Assembly: GCA_009377575.1 (NCBI GenBank) | Contig: WHTU01000032.1 | Location: forward strand, 1 to 36,670 | Length of the DNA: 36,670 bases | Direction: 5' to 3' | DNA from: Nitrososphaeraceae archaeon | Lineage (GTDB): Archaea; Thermoproteota; Nitrososphaeria; Nitrososphaerales; Nitrososphaeraceae | Part shown: positions 25,730-34,163 of the stretch, piece by piece | Layout: every line of letters starts with the position of its first letter | How positions within the stretch are numbered: the first letter of the stretch is position 1 | Made by a program: the position numbers and the translations under genes | Notes under the pieces: generated by a model | What the model was told of the DNA's origin: nothing | The model's database searches: none | What the model saw: the letters and a program-made list of their open reading frames with translations, nothing else

Positions 25730-28048
25730 TTAGCATTCAATAATTGATTCCATTTCTTTCACATCTTTAACCCATTTTATTAATTCAATATTCTTCCAAA
25801 TGGTTTTCCGTTCTTCGCCTGTCGTTTCTCTTCCATCCACAATCCCCTGTTTTTTTATCAGTTTTCCGAATGATTCCTTACGTTCAATAGGCAAACCATA
25901 AAAGCTACAAAATCGAGTGTACGCTTCATACATTTGATCTTTAGTTACATAGTGGGAATGTGTTGGATTCTGAGCTAGAGCATCCCTAATAAATGAAGCA
26001 ACTGAATTGATCATAATATCATGTCGATTTCTTCTTTGCTGGATCGTTTGATGCCTGATTTGTATTCTTCTAGTCCGAAGTATCCTTCTGAGCGCAACCA
26101 TTAATACGTTAAATATTCCGGATAGCTCTTCCTCTGAGGTTAGTTTATTTTGCAGATTTGTATCCGCATTTTCATTTTCAAACTGGTTGGGAAACGCAAT
26201 CGCAATCTCACGCCTAAACCTTGCATCTGAATCATCATCAGTTATTGGCAGCTTATTAGCATTAAAGAAAAGCTTCGTATGCAATATTGTATCATACGCC
26301 CTCTGGTTCTTTCTTTCGATGCGAGTGGGAAGACTTCCAGTTAACCTCTTGAGGATGGAGATATCATTGATGAACCCCGTTGATAGTTCAGTATCTATAT
26401 TAATATCTTTATTTTCCAAGTCAGAAAGAGCAAATCGATCCTTAATCAATGAATGCAGAGGAACATTGCTGATGTTCTTGAACCCATGCAAACCGACAAG
26501 TATGGAGGTAAAAACGCTTTTTCCATTCGCCCCGGTTCCAATGAGTATTACATAGATCTCGTGCGGATTAGATCTTAGAAGTGTATAAGCCATCAACTCG
26601 ACAGCAGTTCTTATTTCGTCAGGATACAACGTTTCGTTCAGAAATTTCCCAAAAAGCTTTGGCTTGGCCTTTGGATCATACACTATCGGTTTTTGATTAA
26701 GTGAAATGTATTGAGGAGTATGGGATTGAAGCTTACCGGTTCTAATATTGTACAAACCATTTTTCACGTTTATAATATTTTCATCCTTGTCATATGCATT
26801 GTGTCTGACATAAGTGTTCCTCATAATATGGCCAATAACTTCCTGAATGTGTACGTTCCTTAATTGATATCCATACATATGTTCGAGCTCCTTTTCTACT
26901 ATTATTTGGCCACCTGAAACATAGACACCGTTATCATAGTACAAAATTTCTTGAGATGCTTCATCCGTAATTGGATGAAATTTCTGCATAATTGATTCAC
27001 TTGCCTCTTCTATATTGATTGGTCTAGATAAAAGTTGTATATGACGCGAAGACTTAAGACATTGTTCATCAATCCTTTCCTTTGCAAATTTCAAAGCACT
27101 ATTCCAAATACTCATTATCTCCTCCTGAGATAACGGAAGTGGTTTACATAAAGAAGAATTTATTTGCAATAAGTAGCTTCTTAAATCATACTCTGACTTT
27201 TTACCTATATATCGGAATAGAATGGAATTAGCAATTGAAATAAGGATTGAGTGTCTGTTTCCTTCTTCTAATTGGATATTACGGTCGATGACAAATGACT
27301 TGAGCATGATTTTGATTTTATCAGATAAGAGGCTGGTTCTCTCTAGATATCGAATACCATGTCTTCGACATATCTGGTCTATGTGTTGTATGAATTCCAT
27401 AGCTTGAATCATATTTAGAGTAACAGGTTCAAGCGTTCCGATAATTTCATATCGATGTCCATTTTTATGTTCAGATGGGCAAGATACAACGTTTCCGTCT
27501 TTACCCGAGCTTTTGACTTCAATCCCAGTGACTTGGTCAGGTGTCTTACGAGGAAATCGTACTGGTGAATAAAAGGAAATATGCGCTCGGTTTAAGTTAT
27601 CCTTGTGTTGTTCCACAAGAAATTTTTCTGATATTCGACGAAGTGAAATTGTCTTTCCAGTTCTTGTACCAAGTTCCTCTATTGCAACAGATGTATCGGC
27701 ATCGATTGACACGAAAAATAGTTGTTTTTTGTCCTCTCTATGCCAAACTCGACCGGGAATAAAGGCCAAGCCATTAGTGAACAAGCCTTTTGATTTCCAT
27801 TCGTCAAACTGAGCTTCAGATACAGGTTTATCTTGCCATGGCTTCCATCGTACAAGTGGTTTTTTCTTGCGGCTATCGACCGGGATTACATTTATGCCGA
27901 TGCAATGCCGCCAAAAATCAGCCCAGGCATCATGGTAATCTTTCCCCTCAACTAAGGTTGAAGCAAAGGGTTTTTCCTCAATACTGTAATTTTGGATTAA
28001 AATATGAAGTCGACGTAAGTACTCTGTTGGCTCGTGAGTAGGTAACAT
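25730..28048 (-). CDS. Primase-polymerase/SF3 helicase (D5/P4 type)
   Basis: Replication protein of an integrated plasmid or virus. From ATG 28048 it has ~772 residues; the frame is open to a TTG at 28102, adding 18. The N-terminal part resembles the bifunctional primase-polymerase domain (GINVIPVDSRKKKPLVRW, FFVSIDADTS). A linker and a D5_N-like region follow. The SF3 helicase core has Walker A GTGANGKSV (~507), Walker B-type DINIDTEL, and the sensor region LFFNANKLPITDDDSDARFRR. The C-terminus looks like a winged-helix DNA-binding tail (YEAYTRFCSFYGLP). It lies last in a minus-strand series after a ribbon-helix-helix gene and a small zinc protein, with the putative origin just beyond its 3' end. 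Confidence 0.9.
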   Translation of the reverse strand: MLPTHEPTEYLRRLHILIQNYSIEEKPFASTLVEGKDYHDAWADFWRHCIGINVIPVDSRKKKPLVRWKPWQDKPVSEAQFDEWKSKGLFTNGLAFIPGRVWHREDKKQLFFVSIDADTSVAIEELGTRTGKTISLRRISEKFLVEQHKDNLNRAHISFYSPVRFPRKTPDQVTGIEVKSSGKDGNVVSCPSEHKNGHRYEIIGTLEPVTLNMIQAMEFIQHIDQICRRHGIRYLERTSLLSDKIKIMLKSFVIDRNIQLEEGNRHSILISIANSILFRYIGKKSEYDLRSYLLQINSSLCKPLPLSQEEIMSIWNSALKFAKERIDEQCLKSSRHIQLLSRPINIEEASESIMQKFHPITDEASQEILYYDNGVYVSGGQIIVEKELEHMYGYQLRNVHIQEVIGHIMRNTYVRHNAYDKDENIINVKNGLYNIRTGKLQSHTPQYISLNQKPIVYDPKAKPKLFGKFLNETLYPDEIRTAVELMAYTLLRSNPHEIYVILIGTGANGKSVFTSILVGLHGFKNISNVPLHSLIKDRFALSDLENKDINIDTELSTGFINDISILKRLTGSLPTRIERKNQRAYDTILHTKLFFNANKLPITDDDSDARFRREIAIAFPNQFENENADTNLQNKLTSEEELSGIFNVLMVALRRILRTRRIQIRHQTIQQRRNRHDIMINSVASFIRDALAQNPTHSHYVTKDQMYEAYTRFCSFYGLPIERKESFGKLIKKQGIVDGRETTGEERKTIWKNIELIKWVKDVKEMESIIEC

Positions 28049-28155
28049 TTTAGTTCTTTGCAAAGGGTGAGTATGCGGATGAGATATAAATGGGTGCGTC
28101 AATGATTGGATCTACTTCCTTGCTGAAACAAAAGGTCTTAATATAATGCTCACAT

Positions 28156-28422
28156 TTAATACTGGTAATCATCCTGAAAATCTCCGTTGGGATGAATAGA
28201 AATGGGGCTGGTCCTGATCTTCTCAATCTGTCTAGCTCCTTTTCTCTGATGGCATTCACAATTGCAGATTATTTGTAAATGAACTTTATCAACTGAAGGT
28301 CGGTAAATCCCGGTGCATTCTTGACACTTTTGTGTAAGGCATCTCCTTACGGATGTTGTTGCATTAACCTTGTATTGATCATGTAGAAGGTTGTTATCGA
28401 GGGATACACACACTTTGTCCAT
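28156..28422 (-). CDS. Small Cys/His-rich element protein
   Basis: An 88-residue protein with clustered metal ligands: CLTQKCQECTG (~28-38) and IICNCECHQRK (~51-61), with an intervening basic region. A zinc-binding knuckle is likely. It starts at ATG 28422, five bases after the end of the ribbon-helix-helix gene, and precedes the helicase gene, so the three should be co-transcribed. The overlapping open frame 28050-28259 is a shadow. The function is unknown. Confidence 0.65.
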   Translation of the reverse strand: MDKVCVSLDNNLLHDQYKVNATTSVRRCLTQKCQECTGIYRPSVDKVHLQIICNCECHQRKGARQIEKIRTSPISIHPNGDFQDDYQY

Positions 28423-28427
28423 CTATC

Positions 28428-28616
28428 CTAATCAACTCGATCCGTAGATTTTTTAAGTGAGGGTATAGAATTTGGCACGCTAATATTTACTGGATTTTCA
28501 TTGATCATGTTCAAAAGGTTAGTAATTACATCGTTAGAAGTATCACCAGCTCTTCCGTAATTTTTCAAGATATCTCGGTTTTTTCGAGATATCGAGATTG
28601 TTGTTCTTTCAATCAT
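28428..28616 (-). CDS. Small ribbon-helix-helix regulator
   Basis: A 62-residue protein. Residues ~4-10 (RTTISIS) form the beta strand, followed by a KNRDILKNYG helix, the GDTSND turn and a VITNLLNMI helix. This is the pattern of short archaeal RHH proteins of the DUF7557/VapB-like type. It is the first gene of the helicase operon and is the likely copy-number or expression regulator. A single inverted copy of the CTA-TTAATACATT-TAG motif lies 21-41 bases before its ATG. Confidence 0.75.
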   Translation of the reverse strand: MIERTTISISRKNRDILKNYGRAGDTSNDVITNLLNMINENPVNISVPNSIPSLKKSTDRVD

Positions 28617-28636
28617 CGCTATAGTTTTTATGAGGT

Positions 28637-28657
28637 CTATAAAATGTATTAATTTAG
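28637..28657 (-). promoter_or_regulatory. Putative operator before the helicase operon
   Basis: Read on the minus strand: CTA-AA-TTAATACATT-TTA-TAG, followed by ACC. This is the third copy of the motif found twice upstream of the RHH gene at 23157-23384. It lies in the 53-base space between the divergent genes starting at 28616 and 28670, so it could control both. Confidence 0.5.
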
Positions 28658-28669
28658 ATACCTACACGT

Positions 28670-29134
28670 ATGGTTATTCTAGTATGCCCTCGGTGCAAAA
28701 AACCTGGATTCCTTTCGCAAAGGAAGGTCTATGCATACTATGTTCCTAAACAATATAGCGAAATTTGTGAATCATATGAAAATGCATTAACAATATTAAA
28801 GAGAAATCCCGACAGAAAGGAAGATATTATCCTTGTAGGATACCCAGAAAAACCCTCGACAATTAGACGTATCAAGCTTAAAGATCATGTAAAAGATATG
28901 CAGAAGGCAATTTCGGGAACTAGATATGCAAATGAAGGATACGGAAATACACCTTACAGAATCCGCAAAACGTATTTTCATTCCTATATTGGACACTATG
29001 ATCGTGAAAAGTACAAGAAACAAAAGGAACGTTATAAAGCAGGTACGATAAGCTATCGACCAAATGGACGAAGGTGGTGTAAGATGAGGTCTAAGGATCA
29101 ATTAAAGATATATTTTAAAACCCAAAAAAAATAA
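28670..29134 (+). CDS. Basic zinc-knuckle protein
   Basis: A 154-residue, strongly basic protein. The N-terminus carries one zinc knuckle (CPRCKKPGF, ~6-14), and a CESYEN Cys lies near residue 33. The rest is Lys/Tyr/Arg-rich (FHSYIGHYDREKYKKQKERY). One C-terminal Cys (RRWCKMRSK) may add to metal binding. It is divergent from the RHH-helicase operon and convergent with the integrase gene, with 34 bases between stops. A nucleic-acid-binding element protein is the best reading; the family is not recognised. Confidence 0.65.
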   Translation: MVILVCPRCKKPGFLSQRKVYAYYVPKQYSEICESYENALTILKRNPDRKEDIILVGYPEKPSTIRRIKLKDHVKDMQKAISGTRYANEGYGNTPYRIRKTYFHSYIGHYDREKYKKQKERYKAGTISYRPNGRRWCKMRSKDQLKIYFKTQKK

Positions 29135-29168
29135 GCCCTAATATTATTAATAAGGATGAATATTCAGC

Positions 29169-30626
29169 TTATTTGCTGGTTTCGAGAATTCCACTTTGAA
29201 ATAGCTGTTTTGCCATCGTATCTATATCGTTCTGATTCTTCAAACTTCCAAAGACGGACATCAGAGTTCTTATTTGTGATTGCATTAAATTGAATTTTTC
29301 TTCCATTTGTAATAGTTTATCTTCTTTCTCTTTCTGTTCTTGAAGAGTTTCATTGTAAGCATCATATGTTAATACTATCGTGCACTTAGCACAAAATCTC
29401 GCATCTGGTTTATTTGGTTCATTACAATTAGGGCATTGCTTTGACTTTAGAGGGTTAGAATATTTCGTGTCTTTGGGAGTGATACCATAGGCTTCTAGTA
29501 AGCTTTCACCTGCTTCATTCCCTAAATAATGAATATAGAGCTGAGGCATATTGGAATTCGACGTCCATCCAGCATATTGTCGGAGAGTATGTTCTTTGAG
29601 TAGTTTGCTTTTCTGTGTTAATGCACTATGCCTTCTGATGTACGGGTTCCAAGGCTTCTTAAGGAGTTCTTGAACCTTTTCTTTATCTTCTTGAGGTACA
29701 TTTGGGTCTTTTAGCAATCTTGGAAAGAAATGAGTTTTATAGTCCTGGTAAACTCTATTCAAACTCTGACTGTTTAGTACCTTATTGATGCTCTTACCAT
29801 AAGCACAAAGAAGTATCGCGTTAGGATTTTCAGGCTGAGGATGCTCGTTGTTTAGATAATCTTTGAGATAAGGAATAGAATCGATGAGGGGTATATGCCT
29901 AGTACCTGTCTTTCCGTTTACGAAAACCTCTGCGTACTGCTTCTTCTCAAATATTTTAAATGATACATCTTTTATTCGAAGCTTGAGAAGCTCATGTGGC
30001 CTACAGCTCGTATCCCAAGACATCGCATGAAAGCATTTATTCCTTTTACTTGGACAATATTTGAGAAAGATGAGATCATCTTTTTCAGTCCATAAATCAG
30101 ATGGCTTATAAATTGATTTTTCTTTTCTTCTTAATGCAGGAATGTTATTCACGACTTTAGGCTTAGGCCTTTTGTTTTGCTCTTTATCAGGAAAAAATAA
30201 CCATTTGAAAAATCTTATTAAGTATATACGATACTGATTATAGGTTCCAACCCACTTATGTAACGGATCAGAAGCTTCAGGCTTCCGTCTGATATTCAGA
30301 AATGAAATGACTTCATCTCGTGTTATAGATTTGAATACCTTATCTTTATTGAATTTCGAAAATGAATATAATAATCGTATATTATCTTTCCTATAATTAT
30401 TAGAAGGATTCGTTTCGGTATACATAGCCGAGATGTAGTCCACTATAACGAATGCATTCTCCTTAGATACACTTTTAAGACCATTAAAAAATTCGTTATG
30501 TAATCCCTCTGTTATCGTACTTAGTCTGGCATCAATTTCAAGAGCTTCAGCAGGATATCTTATCATAGATATAGGGTAGTGTACACCCTTATATAAGTTG
30601 GTATTAACACCTACTTTATGGTTCAA
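29169..30626 (-). CDS. Tyrosine recombinase/integrase
   Basis: A 485-residue archaeal-type integrase. After an N-terminal SAM-like core-binding domain (~40-155), the catalytic domain shows the first Arg in TSCRPHELLKL (~207), Lys in VNGKTGTRHIPL (~238), RRHSALT (~333) and the nucleophile region MPQLYIHYLG (~360). A C-terminal zinc ribbon (CPNCNEPNKPDARFCAKC, ~400-417) and a coiled coil (EQKEKEDKLLQMEEKFNLM) complete it, as in many thaumarchaeal integrases. The start is TTG 30626; an internal Met at ~22 is an alternative. The gene is intact, so this is not an SSV-style split integrase. It marks one end of the integrated element. Confidence 0.9.
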   Translation of the reverse strand: MNHKVGVNTNLYKGVHYPISMIRYPAEALEIDARLSTITEGLHNEFFNGLKSVSKENAFVIVDYISAMYTETNPSNNYRKDNIRLLYSFSKFNKDKVFKSITRDEVISFLNIRRKPEASDPLHKWVGTYNQYRIYLIRFFKWLFFPDKEQNKRPKPKVVNNIPALRRKEKSIYKPSDLWTEKDDLIFLKYCPSKRNKCFHAMSWDTSCRPHELLKLRIKDVSFKIFEKKQYAEVFVNGKTGTRHIPLIDSIPYLKDYLNNEHPQPENPNAILLCAYGKSINKVLNSQSLNRVYQDYKTHFFPRLLKDPNVPQEDKEKVQELLKKPWNPYIRRHSALTQKSKLLKEHTLRQYAGWTSNSNMPQLYIHYLGNEAGESLLEAYGITPKDTKYSNPLKSKQCPNCNEPNKPDARFCAKCTIVLTYDAYNETLQEQKEKEDKLLQMEEKFNLMQSQIRTLMSVFGSLKNQNDIDTMAKQLFQSGILETSK

Positions 30627-30842
30627 TAAATAATTAGAATAATTCGGTTATTAGCACATTTCTAGCCTAAATATTGTGATAGCTAGATAGATACCTGGTC
30701 AAGCCAACCCAATTAGCCGCTATCATGGAATAACTCTTGTTATATCAAACGTGCAAATATGCAAATATAGTATTTAGAGTTAAGATCGCCTACGTGATGT
30801 AGCCTAAAAAGATTTTATACCTATTGGAGGAGCTAGAGTAAC

Positions 30843-30995
30843 GTGGACATCTTGACAGCTAAAGAGATATGCGATGATCCATCTTGTAATCGCATAAAGC
30901 TCAAGACATCTGATAATGGACGACATACAGGCTCTATCATAGAAGCGAATGACCAGGAGCGTTTGGCTGTGATCATGATTCTATCAATCCAATGA
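30843..30995 (+). CDS. Small ORF with Shine-Dalgarno site
   Basis: A 50-residue frame from GTG 30843 to TGA 30993, with GGAGG at 30826-30830, 12 bases before the start. The product begins MDILTAKEICDDPSCNRIKL and has a CxxxxC pair. It lies in the 456-base gap between the integrase and the phasin-like gene. The rest of that gap holds only AT-rich sequence with a GCAAATAT direct repeat near 30750-30768. No homology is recognised; it may be a real small gene or a chance frame. Confidence 0.4.
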   Translation: MDILTAKEICDDPSCNRIKLKTSDNGRHTGSIIEANDQERLAVIMILSIQ

Positions 30996-31082
30996 TATTT
31001 TTGATGCAATTCTATGGTGTTAAATGGGAAATAATACCATTAATTGCCAATGTATATATAAGTGTCATGACAAGATATCAAC

Positions 31083-31715
31083 ATGTCAAAAAGAGAGCAA
31101 GAAAAAGCTATTGAAGACACTCAAAGAGTAGCTGAAGAAGCCAAGAGTATAAAAGATAAACACGATGCAGCTCAAACTCTACAACAAGTTGGACAACAAC
31201 AACAAGTAGTAGCACAAGAATTTCAACACACATTGCACAGATCATTAGATGAGACAAAAGAGAATGTAAAAAAATCAATAGATGAAGCGAGAACTCAAAT
31301 TCCACAATTTACCCATGTAATTACTAACTATCAAGAGCAAGTCTTACAATCCACTGGAAAAATGGTAGAAGATTATATTGATGCTCAAAAATCAGTAATG
31401 AACTCTATCTTTAACTCTGCAAACCCGTACTATGAAAATGCTAATAGAGTGTTTAATTATTGGTTTACTCCAAAAGTCACTGCAGAAATATATGCCAGAT
31501 CAGTCAGCAATATTGCTGAAAACGTCTCAGCATCAGCTAGAATAGGTAACGATATCCTATTTGGAAACATTGAAGCTTTGGGAGACGATTTCGAACGAGC
31601 TCAACGACACACAAAAGAGTTTTCGAGAATCAATGTACACACAGCAAAAGCTATTGAAAATACAGCAAGAGAAACGGCAGCAGAGTTTTCAGTTAATAAT
31701 CAGAGAAGTTTATAG
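31083..31715 (+). CDS. Phasin-like protein
   Basis: A 210-residue, almost entirely helical protein. The N-terminus is Gln/Glu/Lys-rich coiled coil (EKAIEDTQRVAEEAK, LQQVGQQQQVVAQEF). From ~75 it has phasin-type heptads with a QFTHVITNYQEQVLQSTGK helix, an NSANPYYENANRVFNYWF loop and a long C-terminal helix (SASARIGNDILFGNIEAL). Phasins coat polyhydroxyalkanoate granules, and several Nitrososphaerales carry PHA synthase genes, so granule association is plausible. No PHA synthase is in this window. There is no signal peptide. The ATG follows an AT-rich leader. Confidence 0.7.
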   Translation: MSKREQEKAIEDTQRVAEEAKSIKDKHDAAQTLQQVGQQQQVVAQEFQHTLHRSLDETKENVKKSIDEARTQIPQFTHVITNYQEQVLQSTGKMVEDYIDAQKSVMNSIFNSANPYYENANRVFNYWFTPKVTAEIYARSVSNIAENVSASARIGNDILFGNIEALGDDFERAQRHTKEFSRINVHTAKAIENTARETAAEFSVNNQRSL

Positions 31716-31760
31716 ACATAGAACTGCCTGTTAACAGAAATCTGATACATTAGAAATTAC

Positions 31761-31784
31761 TCTAGTCATCAACTGATGACTAGA
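31761..31784. promoter_or_regulatory. Perfect 11-bp-stem palindrome
   Basis: TCTAGTCATCA, a 2-base spacer, then TGATGACTAGA: an inverted repeat with no mismatch, 46 bases after the phasin-like stop. It could be a regulator-binding site or part of a terminator. There is no T-tract directly after it, so a terminator is less sure. Confidence 0.45.
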
Positions 31785-31924
31785 TGAACTAATTATTTCG
31801 CAATTTGATATTTTTATGTATGTTGCTAGCTATCTAATCTATATGTTGACAAACGGGACATATCACCGCCAGAGGTAAAAATTTGGGCGATAACAGAGAA
31901 GGAAGGGACGTGGAGAGACCTGGC

Positions 31925-32392
31925 TCAGCGAGAGATATTAAAATCTTGAACTTTCAAAGTGTCGAAGTCTGTCCACACATTAATTCCAGTAGCTACAAAA
32001 ACCTGAAAGTGAAGATGTGGTAGATAGGTATATCCTGTCATTCCAACCTTAGCTATCTCTTCCCCTGCTCTGACATATTGACCAACCATCACTTTTGAAC
32101 TATTATAGCTTATGTGATCGTATCGAGAGTATTCTCCGTTTGAGTGCATAATTACAATAAAGTTTGTATGCCCCCAATAAACTGGACTAGACCCTCCGAT
32201 ATTAGAGCTATCTTTAACAAAAATTATCATTCCATCGTCTGCTGCAAGAACGGATGTCTCTTTATCAACTATGAAATCAATGGCGTTTCGAAGTTTGCCC
32301 AAATGAGCCGGTGATGAAGTTCTGTCGATACGTTGTAACAGATCTTTCGGTACAGGGAGTTTATATTTATTGATAGCATTTTTCCTCACCAT
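31925..32392 (-). CDS. M23-family (LytM-like) peptidase domain protein
   Basis: A 155-residue protein of the M23/LytM fold. The zinc ligands are visible: HLGKLRNAIDF (H-x-n-D, ~30-40), and HLHFQV (HxH, ~125-130). The fold's strands include SVLAADDGMIIFV, SRYDHISYN, VRAGEEIAKVGMTGYTYLPH. The family cuts peptide cross-links in bacterial walls; archaea lack murein, so the substrate is unclear. Archaeal copies are known and may act on protein. There is no signal peptide, so it could be cytoplasmic or start further upstream. The start is ATG 32392. Confidence 0.85.
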   Translation of the reverse strand: MVRKNAINKYKLPVPKDLLQRIDRTSSPAHLGKLRNAIDFIVDKETSVLAADDGMIIFVKDSSNIGGSSPVYWGHTNFIVIMHSNGEYSRYDHISYNSSKVMVGQYVRAGEEIAKVGMTGYTYLPHLHFQVFVATGINVWTDFDTLKVQDFNISR

Positions 32393-32671
32393 GACTTTAT
32401 GCCTTATTGTTATTTGTTCTACTACATGATTTTTAATGGTTACACTATAGCCTTGTAGGTATGATTACTACATTGGATATAAGTGACTTAATATTAACTG
32501 CATGTCTGATAGAATGCAGTTCCATAATCTAAATCCGTATTGGAATTTGAGAGATAGTCCGTTCCTGTTTTAATAGTTGCTGCTCTTGCCTCATGTACCA
32601 ATTGTCTAATCAACAAGCTATTTAGACACTGTATCAGTTAGTTGCTGCCCCTGCTGGAATGCGGGATTAAG

Positions 32672-33123
32672 TTGGCGAAATCACACCAAGGTTGGTTAGT
32701 AATTTACGTTGTTTTTACAATACTATTTTGTACCTTATCATATCTAAGTTTTATTACCAACAAACCAACTCTACAAATAGTACTTCAGTAGAAGAAGGTG
32801 TAGCAGTAACAGAAAACAATGTCTACGTTACGGCTAGTGGAGCTGAAAGTACTAACAGCCTATATTCCTCTCCTGACACATTCATTAAATCTTCAAATGA
32901 TAATGGACAAACATTTGGCGAGCATATTAACTTGAGCAACTCTACAGGGATAAAATCGACTCGTGCAGAAATAAAAGCATCAGGGGATAATGTCTTTGTA
33001 TCTTGGTGGGATAAGACAGATGGTAAAGACCAATCAATGGTGAGAATAAGTCATGATGGTGGACAAACATTTGGCAAGGAAATTATGCTAACAGCAATTT
33101 CTATCTCATCATCATCATCCTAG
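32672..33123 (+). pseudogene. Frameshifted, truncated BNR-repeat secreted protein
   Basis: From TTG 32672 one frame gives a clean signal peptide (MAKSHQGWLVIYVVF, then more hydrophobic residues) but stops at ~32790. A second frame takes over from ~32755 and continues with TNSTNSTSVEEGVAVTENN and two BNR-type Asp-box repeats (SNDNGQTFG, SHDGGQTFG) to TAG 33121. Joined, they read as the start of an exported sialidase-fold protein of the kind common in Nitrososphaerales. The family is usually several hundred residues, so the end is also missing (it stops in a Ser tract). The frameshift is inferred from the two frames; a sequencing error is possible. Confidence 0.6.
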
Positions 33124-33176
33124 ATGGACTTTAGGAAAGAGAGATGGCTCGCTCGACGCCAGAGATATCAGATTAA

Positions 33177-33320
33177 TTAGTGGCCGCAGCCGCAGCCGCC
33201 GGCTTCGTGTTCATGATGGCTATGACTTTGTTCAGAGCATGAGGGACATGTATTAGTCTCTGTTTCAGACATAAACATCGTGCCACAAGATGCACATTTT
33301 AGTTTTTGAAGACCTTGCAT
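33177..33320 (-). CDS. Small zinc-ribbon protein with His/Gly-Cys tail
   Basis: A 47-residue protein, ATG 33320 to TAA 33177. A zinc ribbon (KCASCGTMF, TCPSCSEQ) is followed by a His-rich SHSHHEHE stretch and the tail GGCGCGH. Both halves can bind metal. Similar tiny proteins occur in ammonia-oxidising archaea. A role in metal handling or as a regulator is possible, not shown. The sequence is GC-richer here than its surroundings (GCCGCAGCCGC run), as the tail demands. Confidence 0.7.
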   Translation of the reverse strand: MQGLQKLKCASCGTMFMSETETNTCPSCSEQSHSHHEHEAGGCGCGH

Positions 33321-33467
33321 ATTAAATCGCAATCTGAGTGTCCCTAATTAAAACTTTGAGAAAGAGATCGGATTATGAGCAATTGCTATAAAGGCTATTA
33401 TAGTCACGAGATGCAATCGTATGACAATATGGCTAATGCTTCATCGAAAAGGCGGTCAACTGCCTAA

Positions 33468-33885
33468 TATGACGTCATTACAAAGCCCAAGGCAACAACT
33501 ACGAGGATCGTTGATATTAGTAATGAAACTGTGAGGCTTGAGAGCAACGATAAGGGAAGTTACTGGAAAACATTATTCAGGAGTGCATTGGGATCCAGTA
33601 GAGGCAACATTGTTAACAGATGGTAGTGTGACCCTGACCATAAGATATTTGCATATGACTAATAAAGGCGAATCGATTACGGAAACTGGAACTGGAACTC
33701 AGATGACCCCAAACAAAAGGGGAATTGCGAAAGTCATTGGTGAGGGAACTATGTGGACTTCTGCTCCTTGATTATCGCATCTGAATGGTGGTAGATGGAC
33801 AGTTGAAGGTGAAGTGAATACCATTAAAGAGACTGTTGAAGTAAAAGGTAATTTCACCATCTCGGGTATGCAAAAACTATCATAA
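33468..33885 (+). pseudogene. Decayed gene of a beta-rich conserved protein
   Basis: Three pieces read as one broken protein. First, an N-terminal part in one frame from 33468 (TTTRIVDISNETVRLESN). After an apparent frameshift near 33550 comes the main part (GKHYSGVHWDPVEATLL, GSVTLTIRYLHMTNKGES, KRGIAKVIGEGTMWTSAP) to a TGA at 33769-33771. The same frame then continues LSHLNGGRWTVEGEVN to TAA 33885. The TGA follows CCT and would be CGA (Arg) by one change. The piece to 33771 from TTG 33538 could be expressed alone as 77 residues. The protein family is not named with certainty; it looks like the small beta-barrel proteins common in this lineage. Confidence 0.65.
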
Positions 33886-34104
33886 TTAACAATTAACTCA
33901 GATACTAATGCTAATAATAATAATGATGTATAAAGATTCGAGCAATATCGAAGAAGGGGTCTAGCTACAATGATAATCTTCATTAATCCCATTCCCGCAG
34001 TCAACTAATGGTCAATTATTATCACTATAATGCATAAAAATAATAGACCTATGAGGTAACGAGGTGTACATACAAACTAATGACAACATATAATAGGCTA
34101 AGAT

Positions 34105-34133
34105 TATAATAATAGTATTTTAAAATTATTATA
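34105..34133. repeat. AT-rich inverted repeat
   Basis: TATAATAAT and ATTATTATA form a 9-bp stem with an 11-base loop, 31 bases before the next gene. It is likely part of the promoter region of the 34164 gene; the all-A/T stem makes a chance match possible. Confidence 0.3.
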
Positions 34134-34163
34134 GCAGTTATTAGACTTAATATAGCGTATGAT

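Noticed and set aside
28050-28259. 69-aa minus-strand frame between the zinc protein and helicase genes
   Set aside because: It overlaps both flanking genes in another frame and has no motif; the 88-aa frame has a clear Cys/His pattern.
30627-30842. Attachment site beside the integrase
   Set aside because: No tRNA end and no direct repeat shared with the 21.3-22.6 kb region could be identified by eye.
32393-32671. Minus-strand frame ending near 32510 (HEARAATIKTGTDYL...)
   Set aside because: No start codon and no recognised family; may be a gene scrap but cannot be supported.
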